A stretch of DNA of 64,000 nt. Source: Laspinema sp963821735 (GTDB lineage: Bacteria; Cyanobacteriota; Cyanobacteriia; Cyanobacteriales; Laspinemataceae). The notes beneath the pieces were generated by a model, which was not told the origin of the DNA, ran no database searches, and saw nothing but the letters and a program-made list of their open reading frames with translations. Location: contig CAWGFK010000043.1 in assembly GCA_963821735.1 (NCBI GenBank), positions 1 through 64,000 on the forward strand. The letters run 5' to 3'. Positions 1 through 9,193 of the stretch are shown in pieces (positions within the stretch are counted from its first letter, which is position 1; every line of letters begins with the position of its first letter). A program made the position numbers and the translations under genes.

Positions 1-27
1 TGGGTTTTTATTGAAATGGGCCGGTTA

Positions 28-903
28 TCATTGGGTTTCCATCCAAGTTAAACAGCGTTGGAGTTCCTCCTGCATTTGCTGTACATTTTCTGCATGATAA
101 CGGCGACCATGCCCGGGCAAAACCCACTCAAAAGAGTAGTCTTTTAACTTGTGCAGGGATTTAATTAATTCCGGCCAAGAATACCAACAGGCATCGCGAA
201 AAGCAATCAATTGATTCAGCCAATGGGACCAAGCTAAACAATCTCCCGTAAATAAAAATTGGTTTTGATAAAGCAAAACCGTATGGCCTTTCGTATGTCC
301 GGGAAGGGGAATAATTAACATATCCGATTCGAGTTCAATGGGTTCATAGCCGGTGAGCTGAATTTCCACATCCCGAGTCCGGGGATTGATTTCATCTTGA
401 TGCAAGATGCGATCGCATCCAAAATGTTCAGCAAATTTCTGATGATCTGCTACATCATCTTGATGGGTTAAATACAAATAACGAACCCCTCCCATTGATT
501 CCAATTTTTTAACTAAAGGCGGAGCAAACCGAGGGGAATCTACTAAAATATTTCCCTCGGGTCGATGAATTAAATAACTCGCCGCCCCAAAAGAACTCTC
601 CGCATGATACCCACAATGATAAATATTGCCCTCAATTAACAGGGGAAAACTCTCTTGGGCTTGTTTGATGTCTTTGGGTTTATCGACAGTCCCAATCGAA
701 GCCGTAGGACAGGCTAAAAGGGCCTGTAAAGCTTCCAAGCGTTGGGCTTCAGTTTGGGGTTGCTGATAAACTGCTGATTGGTCATTGTCACGATGAAAGA
801 TATCGGGAGCCATCCATCGGCAAGTATCGCAATCAATGCAGGTGGTATCCACATAGAAATCACCGCCAACATTTTCAGTTCTTCGCAATTGTTGATTAGC
901 CAT
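28..903 (-). CDS. Ferredoxin-domain MBL-fold metallo-hydrolase
   Basis: A 291-residue soluble protein with two parts. Residues 15-70 form a ferredoxin-like module with cysteines at 22, 25, 28 and 65 (CxxCxxC then a distant CP), suited to one Fe-S cluster. Residues 90-290 form a metallo-beta-lactamase fold: THQDDVADH (146-154) carries the metal-binding His/Asp set, followed by PGHTKGHT, a GDCL block and a final PGHG. This architecture is known in cyanobacteria and resembles glyoxalase-II-like or flavodiiron-like hydrolases, but the substrate cannot be told from sequence. It stands alone, divergent from the next gene. Family assignment is firm; the reaction is not assigned. Confidence 0.88.
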   Translation of the reverse strand: MANQQLRRTENVGGDFYVDTTCIDCDTCRWMAPDIFHRDNDQSAVYQQPQTEAQRLEALQALLACPTASIGTVDKPKDIKQAQESFPLLIEGNIYHCGYHAESSFGAASYLIHRPEGNILVDSPRFAPPLVKKLESMGGVRYLYLTHQDDVADHQKFAEHFGCDRILHQDEINPRTRDVEIQLTGYEPIELESDMLIIPLPGHTKGHTVLLYQNQFLFTGDCLAWSHWLNQLIAFRDACWYSWPELIKSLHKLKDYSFEWVLPGHGRRYHAENVQQMQEELQRCLTWMETQ

Positions 904-1251
904 TATTTTCCTCTAATTTATTCTCAAGTTTGATTCCGTAAAACAGTTATAAATCCAATCATTCCGGCCAGGGAATCTTCGGGGGGAGGTGCAACTCAGG
1001 CCCAGGTTTAAGCCCGGTACAAACTCCTAAATGGTCCATCGGGTGCATCAGTCCTTGACCAGAATGAGAGAGGGAAGCCCCAAAGAAAGGGGAAGAAATC
1101 CATGCCCGGATGTTCAGGTCTGATTCTTTTAAGTGTAGCTTGTGTTGGCTGGAGTCAACCCCTGGGAAACCGCAGGGAGAGTGGTGGCGATCGCACAGTT
1201 TTCCACTCCTGCTAATATAAATTGTAGTAAATGAACCCCAGGAGACCGACC
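904..1251. other. Divergent intergenic region, no gene seen
   Basis: This stretch separates the minus-strand hydrolase from the plus-strand ST7-like gene and so should hold both promoters. I see no RNA gene, clear hairpin terminator or conserved small reading frame. A ribosome binding site for the downstream gene lies at 1240-1245. Confidence 0.5.
1240..1245 (+). promoter_or_regulatory. Ribosome binding site deciding an ATG start at 1252
   Basis: AGGAGA sits six bases before ATG 1252. The only start in the frame of the downstream body of the gene is a GTG at 1307 with no comparable site. This argues that translation begins at 1252 in another frame and that the frame changes before or within the lysine-rich repeat. 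Confidence 0.6.
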
Positions 1252-2296
1252 ATGACTGAGAAAAAGCCCAGAAAAACCAAAAAAACCCCAGAGAAAACCA
1301 CCCCCAGTGCTGCCAAAAGCACTAAAAGCACTAAAAGTACCAAAAGCACCAAAAGCACCAAAAGCACCAAAAGCTACCGAACCTCCAGCAATCCAAGGAT
1401 TCAAAGGACCCAAGGTTGGCAGTCTCCAGGAGATGGAAAAGATGATGCGGCAGATTCAGAAACTCTTGGAGGAGAATGAATTTGAGTCCATCGAAGAAGC
1501 GAACGCTTTTCTCCAGGAAGCCCTCACTTCCGGACAACCCCTCACCCTGAACCAGGAGGAAACCCCCCTGGAAAAGGCACAAGCTATCATGTATGAGGCT
1601 TGGTCTGTTCCGGGCAAGAAGCGGGTACAATTAGCAAAGCGGGCATTAAAGATTTGTGCAGATTGTGCGGATGCTTATGTGCTATTAGCCCAAGAGTCTG
1701 CTAAAACCCTCAAGGAAGCCAAAGCGTTTTATGAGCAAGGGGTACAGGCGGGTGAACGAGCTTTAGGTCCAGAATTTTTTGAAGAACAGGCTGGATATTT
1801 TTGGGGAATGACCGAGACTCGTCCCTATATGCGGGCGCGGCAGGGTTTGGCGGAATGTTGTTTGCAGTTGGGGGAAACCGCAGAGGCGATCGCCCATTAC
1901 CAGGAGATGTTACGCCTCAACCCCAATGATAATCAAGGCGTCCGCTATATGTTGCTCCCTTGCCTGTTGGAAGAAGGTGACTCGGAGGCAGTCGCCAATC
2001 TCTTTCAACAATATGAAGATGAAGCTTCGGCTTCCTGGACCTATTCCCGCGCCTTATGGTTGTTTCAAAAGGATGGCGCAACGGAACAAACGAATCAGGA
2101 GTTACAACAAGCTTTAGAGAGCAATAAATATGTTCCCGATTATCTTTTGGAAAAGAAAAAGATGCCGAAACAACTGCCAAGTTTAATCGGGTGGGGGGAT
2201 GAAAGTGAGGCGGTTTCTTATGCAGCTACAGCGCTATTGGCATGGCACAAAACACCCGGCGCACTGCAATGGTTATCCGCAACTGTGGCGAAGTAA
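1252..2296 (+). CDS. ST7-like tetratricopeptide-repeat protein, frame broken in Lys-rich N-terminus
   Basis: The body (from about 1400) is a helical TPR-type protein of about 300 residues resembling the ST7 family found in cyanobacteria, with TETRPYMRARQGLAECC and a following helix pair typical of it. The N-terminus is a low-complexity lysine-rich tail coded by 9-bp repeats. The ATG with a good ribosome binding site (1252) is in a different frame from the body; the body frame itself opens only at GTG 1307. Dropping one A from the A7 run at 1279-1285 joins the two frames without a stop. So either the sequence has one extra A, the gene uses slippage there, or GTG 1307 is the start. The molecular role is unknown. 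Confidence 0.7.
1314..1374 (+). repeat. 9-bp tandem repeat AAAAGCACC/T
   Basis: About seven copies of a 9-mer (AAAAGCACT, AAAAGTACC, AAAAGCACC and variants) run head to tail inside the start of the ST7-like gene. They read Lys-Ser-Thr in one frame and Lys-Ala-Pro or Lys-Ala-Leu in the next. Copy-number change would keep frame because the unit is a multiple of three. Confidence 0.85.
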
Positions 2297-2402
2297 GATG
2301 GAGTCCAGTTCTCTTCTGTCTCAATCTCCGGAGAAATTCAAGGACGTGGCTATACAGATCAAGCCCTTGATCCAGGCTGAAGAAAAAACTGGCTTTTAAA
2401 AA

Positions 2403-2590
2403 CTAGCCCTGTCAAGGTGGTACATTGAATCCCGCCTCATCCTTGTTTCTTGTAGGGGCGTATTGCATACGCCCTCAATATCCGTTAATGGAATCCCGCC
2501 TCATCCTTGTTTCTTGTAGGGGCGTATTGCATAATATTGTAGAGGGCGTATGCAATGAACGCCCCTACAAATACACCTTGACAGGTCTAG
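2403..2590. mobile_element. MITE-like element, family A copy 1
   Basis: A non-coding 188-bp element bounded by inverted ends CTAGCCCTGTCAAGGTG and CACCTTGACAGGTCTAG, one mismatch apart. It is flanked on both sides by the same 10 bp, CTTTTAAAAA (2393-2402 and 2591-2600), a clean target-site duplication. Inside are copies of the GTAGGGGCGTATTGC palindrome arm. No reading frame for a transposase exists inside, so it must have moved in trans. Copies 2 and 3 lie at 8347 and 9194. Confidence 0.85.
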
Positions 2591-2647
2591 CTTTTAAAAA
2601 CCAGATAATATATATAGCAAGTCTAAATCAATTAGACAAAATTTAAA

Positions 2648-2698
2648 GGGAGTGGGAACATCTTGTTGCAGTAAGGAGCAAGATGCTCTCACTCCTGG
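2648..2698. repeat. Palindromic repeat, family B copy 1 (diverged)
   Basis: An imperfect inverted repeat, GAGTGGGAACATCTTG then GCAAGATGCTCTCACTC, related to cleaner copies at 27676 and 52606. It can form a hairpin and lies in the intergenic space between the ST7-like gene and the ion channel. Confidence 0.6.
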
Positions 2699-3012
2699 TT
2701 TGTATGATGGTAACCATTTGGGTCGCTATACAGGAACGAGACGATCGCCCATCCCAGAGAAGGCGATCGCCAGTTCAATCGATTCATCCGGTTGTTACCC
2801 CAGAGCATTTTTCCCGAGTCGAATTGCTCAGACTTTCCGGCAGGGGTCGCCGCTAAGATCTATCCGTGGGATAGTTTTTTGAAGCAAAAACCAGAGGCGG
2901 TGTCCTGCGCTACATTTTTTAGATCCCGAGGGACTGAAAATATTACCGTCCGTGACATTGATGCTAATTTGGCTGTATTCTTTCTGAATCCTGATCGTAG
3001 GCTGGGGTCATC
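2699..3012. other. Intergenic region before the channel gene
   Basis: Apart from two HIP1-like GCGATCGC sites I see nothing specific here. Short open stretches exist but lack family features, and none has a convincing ribosome binding site. The promoter of the channel gene should lie here. Confidence 0.4.
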
Positions 3013-4710
3013 ATGAAACCGCGAATCATCGTTTGCTGTCTGGGTAGCACGGGGTATCAAATTTTTGGCTTGTTAAGACAACAGGGGGCCTCGGTTGTCG
3101 GGGTGGGAGAACGCCCAATTCCTGGAGAAGATACAGGGATCATTGTGGGAGACCCCCAGTCGGCTGCCACGTTACTCGCGGCTGGAATTCGCGATGCCGA
3201 TGCGATCGCGATCGCCTCCGATGATGATGCAGTGAATTTAGCCATTCTGATGCAAGCTCGATTGCTCAATCCCCAGATTCGGATTATTACGCGGCTGTTT
3301 AATGGCAGTTTAGGCGATCGCTTGGACCGCACTTTACCCCAGCATACCAGTATGAGCGTCTCCACCTTGGCTGCCCCGATTTTTGCCTTTGCGGCAATGG
3401 GGAGTCGGGCGATCGGGCAACTCACTTTATTTAATGAAACTTGGCCGATTCATGAAGAATATATCGATGAGCGTCATCCCTGGAATGGGCGCAAGTTAGC
3501 CGAGTTATGGGAAGATCAGCGCCGGATGCTGATATACTATTTACCCCAGCATCCTCATATTGACCTGGTTTCTGCGGTTTTGGCGGGCAAGACATTGGAA
3601 GTCGGCGATCGCCTGATTGTCGCCACCCAACTGAATAAACGCCACAACCGACGTTCCTGGAGGCGGAAATTCCAAGAATCTCTCGGCAATTGGCGACGAT
3701 TTCAACAGCAAAATCAAGCCACCACCCTCGCCCTATTCGCCCTATTACTAACAATTTTAACCGCAACTTTTACTTATACGTTTGTTAATACAGATACTTC
3801 TTTTGTTGATTCACTGTATTTCTCCGTCGGCATGATAACCGGCGCGGGCGGCAATGAAGCCGTAGCCGAACAGTCTCCCGTTCCCCTGAAACTGTTTACC
3901 GCCCTGATGATGCTCGTCGGGGCCGGTGCAGTCGGGATTTGCTATGCGCTGCTCAATGATTTTATCCTAGGTAGCCGATTTAGACAACTGTGGGATACCC
4001 CGCAAATCCCCCAGCGCCATCATTATATCGTGTGTGGATTGGGGGATATCGGGATTAAGGCGATCGAGCAACTGCATACCAATGGATATGATGTCGTCGT
4101 CATCGATCGCGACCCCAACTGCCGCTTTCTGAGTACCGCACAAGGGTTAAAAATTCCCATCATCCAGGCAGATGCCACCCTTCCCGCCAGTTTAAAAGCC
4201 GCTAATATTGAAAAAGCCGAAGCAGTATTAGCCGTTACCAGCAATGACATGACGAACTTAGAAATTGCCTTAACTGCAAAAGGCGTCGTCCCGCAACTGC
4301 CGGTTGTCGTCCGAAGTGAGGACCCGCGCTTTGCCTTAATGGTACAACAAGTATTCGACTTTGAGCGCGTGCTCAATCCCACCGAAATGGCAGCACCAGC
4401 CTTTGCAGCAGCGGCGATCGGGGGACGGATTTTAGGCAATGGCATGACTGCCGGGAGTCTCTGGGTGGCGATCGCCACCTTAATCACCCCCGCCCATCCA
4501 TTCTATCATCAAACCGTCAAAGAATCAGCCATAAAAGCGGATTTTGTCCCGTTATATATTCAAACTCAAGAGGGAACCCTTCATGGATGGGAGTTATTAG
4601 AAACCTGTTTAGACGTAGGAGATGTTTTATATCTAACTATACCCGGCAACAAACTAGAATTACTCTGGCGCACCACCCCATCTAAACTGATATCCAGCAG
4701 TTCCAGTTAA
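3013..4710 (+). CDS. RCK/TrkA-N ion-channel protein with atypical pore filter
   Basis: A 565-residue membrane protein with three blocks. Residues 1-210 are a Rossmann RCK/TrkA-N domain (CCLGSTGYQIFGLL nucleotide loop). Residues 235-330 hold two membrane helices around a pore loop. Residues 335-560 are a second RCK domain (VCGLGDIGIKAIEQL, with IDRD as the ribose-binding acidic residue). The order resembles ligand-gated potassium channels that carry extra RCK domains. The pore loop reads GMITGAGGNE where K+ channels normally show TVGYG or TVGFG, so selectivity may differ. It is likely gated by a nucleotide or ion. It is a monocistronic-looking gene with repeats on both sides. Confidence 0.85.
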   Translation: MKPRIIVCCLGSTGYQIFGLLRQQGASVVGVGERPIPGEDTGIIVGDPQSAATLLAAGIRDADAIAIASDDDAVNLAILMQARLLNPQIRIITRLFNGSLGDRLDRTLPQHTSMSVSTLAAPIFAFAAMGSRAIGQLTLFNETWPIHEEYIDERHPWNGRKLAELWEDQRRMLIYYLPQHPHIDLVSAVLAGKTLEVGDRLIVATQLNKRHNRRSWRRKFQESLGNWRRFQQQNQATTLALFALLLTILTATFTYTFVNTDTSFVDSLYFSVGMITGAGGNEAVAEQSPVPLKLFTALMMLVGAGAVGICYALLNDFILGSRFRQLWDTPQIPQRHHYIVCGLGDIGIKAIEQLHTNGYDVVVIDRDPNCRFLSTAQGLKIPIIQADATLPASLKAANIEKAEAVLAVTSNDMTNLEIALTAKGVVPQLPVVVRSEDPRFALMVQQVFDFERVLNPTEMAAPAFAAAAIGGRILGNGMTAGSLWVAIATLITPAHPFYHQTVKESAIKADFVPLYIQTQEGTLHGWELLETCLDVGDVLYLTIPGNKLELLWRTTPSKLISSSSS

Positions 4711-4717
4711 CCTCAAT

Positions 4718-4980
4718 TCAGAAACCGGGTTTCTTACCTAAATCTCGGAAATCAGACAAAAGTGATGCACAAACCCGGTTTCTAACCCTCGGCAACAATC
4801 CAGAAACCGAGTTTCTTACTATTCGGTGATGAAGCAAAAGTGATGCACCAAACCCGGTTTCTAACCCTCGGCAACAACTTCAGAAACCGGGTTTCTTACC
4901 TAAATCTCGGTGATGAAGCAAAAGTGATGCACCAAACCCGGTTTCTAACCCTCGGCAACAATTTCAGAAAACCCTTAATC
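4718..4980. repeat. 80-84 bp tandem repeat with AGAAACCGGGTTTCT palindrome
   Basis: Copies start near 4720, 4801, 4881 and 4965 (the last is partial). Each carries AGAAACCGGGTTTCT and an inverted partner ACCCGGTTTCTAACC, separated by AAAAGTGATGCAC. AGAAACCGGGTTTCT-type palindromes are dispersed in many filamentous cyanobacteria. Here they fill the space between the channel gene and a Uma2 gene. Confidence 0.85.
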
Positions 4981-5036
4981 CAGCAAACTACCACCATTCA
5001 TGATAAACTAGAGGGACGGTTGATAGAGGTGTCAAG

Positions 5037-5588
5037 ATGGTACTGTCAACAATCAAGTGGAGCATAGAAGACTACCACCAAATCATTAAAACCGGGTTAC
5101 TCGACGATCGCCCGGTGGAATTGTTAGCTGGAGAAATCGTCGAAATGCCCCGAGAAGATCCACCTCACGCCTATTTCAGTTCCGAAGCGGGTCAATATCT
5201 CACTCATTTACTCGCTTACCGCGCCCTAGTGAGTCAAGCTAAACCGATTACTCTCCCCAACCAATCCGAACCAGAACCGGATCTCGCCATTGTCCAACCC
5301 CTCGGACGTGAATATCTCTCCCACCATCCCTATCCGGAGAACATCTTCTGGGTGATTGAATATGCTAATACCAGTTTAGAGAAAGATTCCACTCTAAAAT
5401 ATCATATCTATGCCGAAGCAGGAATCCCCGAATATTGGCTAGTCAATCTCCAAACAGCGGAATTAATTGTCTACCGTCAACCCAGGGGACGGGATTATGG
5501 CTCGAAAATGACCTTAAAGGAGGGAGAAATTTCTCCTCTAGCCTTTCCTGATGTAACCATTCCCATTCAAGCCATAATTTCAGCCTAA
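5037..5588 (+). CDS. Uma2-family (DUF820) PD-(D/E)XK-like nuclease
   Basis: A 183-residue protein of the Uma2 family, greatly expanded in cyanobacteria and thought to be PD-(D/E)XK-type nucleases of unknown target. Seen here: the EPEPDLAIV strand (acidic residue), the FWVIEYANTS strand, then a lysine-bearing helix (STLKYHIYAEAG) and the family signature GIPEYWLVN. It begins with ATG shortly after the tandem repeat. It is not obviously co-transcribed with the next pair of Uma2 genes, which lie on the opposite strand. Fold assignment is strong; in vivo function is unknown. Confidence 0.9.
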   Translation: MVLSTIKWSIEDYHQIIKTGLLDDRPVELLAGEIVEMPREDPPHAYFSSEAGQYLTHLLAYRALVSQAKPITLPNQSEPEPDLAIVQPLGREYLSHHPYPENIFWVIEYANTSLEKDSTLKYHIYAEAGIPEYWLVNLQTAELIVYRQPRGRDYGSKMTLKEGEISPLAFPDVTIPIQAIISA

Positions 5589-5678
5589 TTTGGGGGTTGT
5601 TTGCCCTCAGCAACCCCGTTGATTTCCTAAGTCTTGGTGCTGAAATTCAATAGATTACAGCACCGTGACAGGCATCGT

Positions 5679-6356
5679 TTAAAGGGTTTCTGGGTCAATC
5701 CCCAGTTCCCGAAGTTTAGCAAAGGCGCGATCGCGTTCTTGTGCAGCCTCATCCCGTTCTTGTGCAGCCCGATCGCGTTCATCAAACAAATCCCCGGGTT
5801 CCTTGAACAATTCCCCATCAGGATGATACACCGCTAACCCATCCGCAGATAGTTCAAAGCGAATATTTAATATTGGAGAAGTCCAGGGTAAATCATCGGG
5901 GTTGATAAACATTAAACTATCTTGCGCCGTAGCCCGATGCAACCCCCAAAAATTATAAGATTGGGGGTCATAAAAAAACATTTCCAGCACACCATACTGT
6001 GCATAAAAATTTTGTTTCGCAGTCATTTCGCTGATGGTATTACTGGGGGAGAGAATTTCAAACACCACCTGGGGGGCAATGTTGTCTTCTTCCCACTGTT
6101 TATAACTACCTCGGTCCCCATCCGGACGACCCAATGCTACCATCGCATCCGGCGCTTGACAAGGGGCAGGAGGACGTTCTACCTGAACCGGATACCAGAG
6201 TAAATCCCCTGCAACAAAAGCAACTTGGTCCTTGAGAAGTTGCTTGAGATTAGTGACTAACCGCACAATCCAGCGATATTGCAGGGTATTTTCTGCCATC
6301 GGCTTACCATCAGAGTCCGGGTAGAGAATATGAGAGGGAATAGGAGTTTGAACCAT
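5679..6356 (-). CDS. Uma2-family protein, tandem copy 1
   Basis: A 225-residue Uma2-family protein: the QVVFEILSPSNT strand and VLEMFFYDP match the subfamily that carries a C-terminal charged tail, here RDRAAQERDEAAQERDRAF ending in GIDPETL. The tail is a predicted coiled coil made of a short repeated heptad-like unit. It is the downstream member of an 810-bp tandem duplication; its twin is upstream on the same strand, and their promoter regions (about 6350-6390) are nearly identical. It should be intact. Confidence 0.9.
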   Translation of the reverse strand: MVQTPIPSHILYPDSDGKPMAENTLQYRWIVRLVTNLKQLLKDQVAFVAGDLLWYPVQVERPPAPCQAPDAMVALGRPDGDRGSYKQWEEDNIAPQVVFEILSPSNTISEMTAKQNFYAQYGVLEMFFYDPQSYNFWGLHRATAQDSLMFINPDDLPWTSPILNIRFELSADGLAVYHPDGELFKEPGDLFDERDRAAQERDEAAQERDRAFAKLRELGIDPETL

Positions 6357-7208
6357 AGTCCCGGTAATTGTTAATTAGGATTAATGTATTATAACAAATC
6401 CGGTTCTTCAAAGAAAGAAGGGAGAGGGTGGGCAGATGTTTTCCCACCTCTTTTTGGCTGCAATTTTTACAGGGTTTCAGGGTCAATCCCCAGTTCCCGA
6501 AGTTTAGCAAAGGCGCGATCGCGTTCTTGTGCAGCCTCATCCCGTTCTTGTGCAGCGCGATTGCGTTTCTTGTTGCGCCTTATCCCTTTCCTCAAACAAC
6601 TCCCCTGGTTCCTTGAACAATTTCCCATCAGGATGATACACCGCTAAACCATCAGCGAACATTTCAAAACGAATGTTCAGCAAAGGAGAAACCCAGGGCA
6701 AATGTAGCGGGGTAATTAACATCAAACTATCTTGCGCCGTCGCCCGATGAAAACCCCAAAAGTCATGAGATTCGGGGTCATAAAAAAACATTTCCAGCAC
6801 ACCATACCGTTCATAAAACTGCTGTTTCGCAGTCATTTCGCTGATGGTATTACTGGGGGAGAGAATTTCAAACACCACCTGGGGGGCAATGTTGTCTTCT
6901 TCCCACTGTTTATAACTACCTCGGTCCCCATCCGGACGACCCAATGCTACCATCGCATCCGGCGCTTGACAAGGGGCAGGAGGACGTTCTACCCGAACCG
7001 GATACCAGAGTAAATCCCCAGCAACAAAGGCAACTTGGTCCTTGAGAAGTTGCTTGAGATTAGTGACTAACCGCACAATCCAGCGATATTGCAGGGTATT
7101 TTCTGCCATCGGCTTACCATCAGAGTCCGGGTAGAGAATATGAGAGGGAATAGGAGTTTGAACCATAGTCCCGGTAATTGTTAATTAGGATTAATGTATT
7201 ATAACAAA
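5688..7208. repeat. 810-bp tandem duplication of a Uma2 gene
   Basis: Two units with 810-bp spacing (start codons at 6356 and 7166) match nearly base for base over the promoter and the first half of the gene. They match again over the last 80 bp of the coding tail, and differ clearly in between (5790-6000 against 6600-6810). Such a mosaic suggests gene conversion or recombination between the copies. Confidence 0.85.
6467..7166 (-). CDS. Uma2-family protein, tandem copy 2 (C-terminus frameshifted)
   Basis: A near twin of the neighbouring gene: the first about 115 residues are almost identical. As given, it stops early after EERDKAQQETQ (stop at about 6537), but the next frame continues with the coiled-coil tail RAAQERDEAAQERDRAF and the same GIDPETL end at 6467. 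The break is a TTT run at 6566-6568 (plus strand) where the twin has two Ts, so one extra base explains it. It is either a sequencing indel or a recent frameshift that removes only the coiled-coil tail, leaving the nuclease core whole. Confidence 0.8.
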
Positions 7209-7313
7209 AATCGGTTGTCATTTGTCCATTAGACTTATTGCAAAATTCTCTTAAGCCCCCCTTCTTAAGGGGGGTTGGGGGGATCAGATTGGTATTTTGC
7301 AAGAGATCGATTA

Positions 7314-8253
7314 TCAATTGTTATCCCCACTCGGAATATCTGTGTCGAGAGTGGGGCGTAATTGAATCAGCCGATCGCCCTCACGACTGCGAGGAATCAC
7401 CACCACCGGCGGACGGCGGGTTTCATCCCGTCTAGGAAGTGCCGGGAATATATAATAATCTCCATCCACATCAATCAGCAACCGCCAGACGCGATTCTGG
7501 CTGGGATTATTAATCGCCGCACTTAGTAGTTGCTGGTAGCTGCTGGCATCCCCAATAATCCGGATACCTTGAGGATTGCGGATATTATCCGGGTTCACCC
7601 CCAGGGGAAAACTATCCTCTCGCACCACTATCGTCACCACCGGGAGAGACGAAGTTTCATTCACCGCATCCCGCCACGCATCCGCTTCTCCCTGCCATTG
7701 TGCCAGCCAGAAACAGCCCGCCAGCAGCCAACAGATAATCACCGTTTCATCCAACAAAGAACGCAAAAAGCGCAGAGATTGATACTCCAACAGGTGGAAC
7801 TCCAGAAACGATTTCAGCAGTTGCAGCAGTCCCCGATACAACCGCAACAGCCTTCGTCTCCAGAGGGTTTTAGGCGGTTGACCCCGGGTTAAACCACTAT
7901 TCAGGCAATCCAGTATCCGCTGACGGATTTTCTGCATTCCCGCTTGGAACCCTTGGGAGGGTTGCCCTTCCAGTAACCACAGACTGCAATAAACCCCCAC
8001 CACAATCAAGGCGACAGTTATAATAGTATGGAGAATTGCTCGGAAGCTGCCGAAAAACACTTGAAAGGCAGCAATATAAAAACGACTCTAGGGGTAAAGG
8101 GAGCGTCGTCACTTCCAGTTGGAAAAATCCGAAATAAATCCATCGATAAGTCCAACCCGTGAAGTATAGCCACCGCCCCCAACATCACCAGTAAACTGGC
8201 AATTCTTCCCAGTGCAAAAGTTTCAGGGGGCAAAAACGCGGTGACTCACTCAT
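7314..8253 (-). pseudogene. Membrane protein of unknown function, broken N-terminus
   Basis: The intact part (7314-8060, 248 residues) has a membrane helix near its start (TIITVALIVVGVYCSLWLL), a basic central region, another helix (VIICWLLAGCFWLAQW) and a soluble C-terminus. Coding potential continues upstream but in shifting frames. A plausible ATG at 8253 gives MSESPRF, then other frames read ALGRIASLLVMLGAV and TGWTYRWIYFGFFQLEV, then join the main frame at a T5 run near 8065. About three single-base shifts are needed, more than at the other broken genes here, so genuine decay is likely, though the 248-residue part may still be made. The family was not recognised. Confidence 0.6.
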
Positions 8254-8346
8254 ATCAACCTTCTCCCAAAGATGACAACAAACCCTACTGGGGATACATC
8301 TTACCGTTTAGCCAGTGGGCCTCTATCCCCTATGGCCCTTCTTAAC

Positions 8347-8527
8347 CTAGCCCTGTCAAGGTGTATTTGTAGGGACGTATTGCATACGCCCTAGGGCGCT
8401 TCTCGAAGCGCCCCTACAATTCACAACGATGAGGGATTCAATTGACTGTTAAAGAGGGCGTATGCAATACGCCCCTACAACAAACAACGATTTTTCGTCA
8501 TGCAATTTACCACCTTGACAGGGCTAC
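8347..8527. mobile_element. MITE-like element, family A copy 2
   Basis: About 181 bp, with ends CTAGCCCTGTCAAGGTG and CACCTTGACAGGGCTAC, and the identical 10 bp CCTTCTTAAC on both sides (8337-8346 and 8528-8537; an adjoining C could extend it to 11). Inside are two inverted GTATTGCATACGCCC arms and a smaller palindrome at about 8393-8416. It sits between two convergent-to-parallel gene ends and codes for nothing. Confidence 0.85.
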
Positions 8528-8572
8528 CCTTCTTAACCCTCCTCATCGAGTTCTAAACCAGTCTAATCTGTT

Positions 8573-9139
8573 ATGAAACATCCAACTTGCCATATCTTGT
8601 CACTGATTTTAATGCTTTCCTCCCTGGGAATAGCCGGATGTGCCATTAGCTCTCCTTCCCAAACGGCTGAAGTGACTGCCACAGAGCAACAGGAACAGGG
8701 AATCATCCCCGTGATGCTGCCTGTGAATGTCAAAATTGAGTTAAAAGCTGGGGGGAGAGGGGACCATGAATTGCTGGGATTTAACCCAGAAACCCGCCAA
8801 GTGCAATTGGCGGGGTTCTCCCAAGGATTGCCCCTGACGGAAATTGCCAAAATAGAGCGCGATCGCCAGAAAAATCAGGGGTCAGTTCTCGGAGGGCGGG
8901 CCAAAATTCGTGGCGAGGATATGGGCACGCCAGAAACTTGGCGGGTTCCCTTCTCTGCCATAGACTCTAAGGAGGAAAAAATGATGATTCGGGGTCAACA
9001 GGCGTGGGAGAATGAGGACTTACAGGGGATACTGGAAAACCAGAACGATTTTGATTTTCTGTTAGATCAGCTTATCCCCCTGTCAGAGGATGAGATGGAA
9101 ATTGTCGTGAGTAAAGTGCGTCGTGTCGCGCAGGAGTAA
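8573..9139 (+). CDS. Probable lipoprotein of unknown function
   Basis: A 188-residue protein beginning with a lipoprotein signal: hydrophobic stretch ILSLILMLSSLGIAGC, with lipobox GIAGC giving a lipidated cysteine at residue 23. The mature part is polar, without cysteines or known motifs, and ends in an acidic, Asp/Glu-rich C-terminus. It is presumably attached to a membrane facing the periplasm. I do not recognise the family. It lies between two copies of the family A element, and its 3' flank includes a GC-rich inverted repeat that the next element splits. Confidence 0.75.
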   Translation: MKHPTCHILSLILMLSSLGIAGCAISSPSQTAEVTATEQQEQGIIPVMLPVNVKIELKAGGRGDHELLGFNPETRQVQLAGFSQGLPLTEIAKIERDRQKNQGSVLGGRAKIRGEDMGTPETWRVPFSAIDSKEEKMMIRGQQAWENEDLQGILENQNDFDFLLDQLIPLSEDEMEIVVSKVRRVAQE

Positions 9140-9193
9140 GTCATCCGAGTTAGGGTGGGTTGGGTGCAGCAACAACCGGCGGGGGTTAAAACC

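Noticed and set aside
1129..1630. Minus-strand open frames rich in Phe and Gly opposite the 9-bp repeat
   Set aside because: Low-complexity shadows of the repeat; no ribosome binding site or family features.
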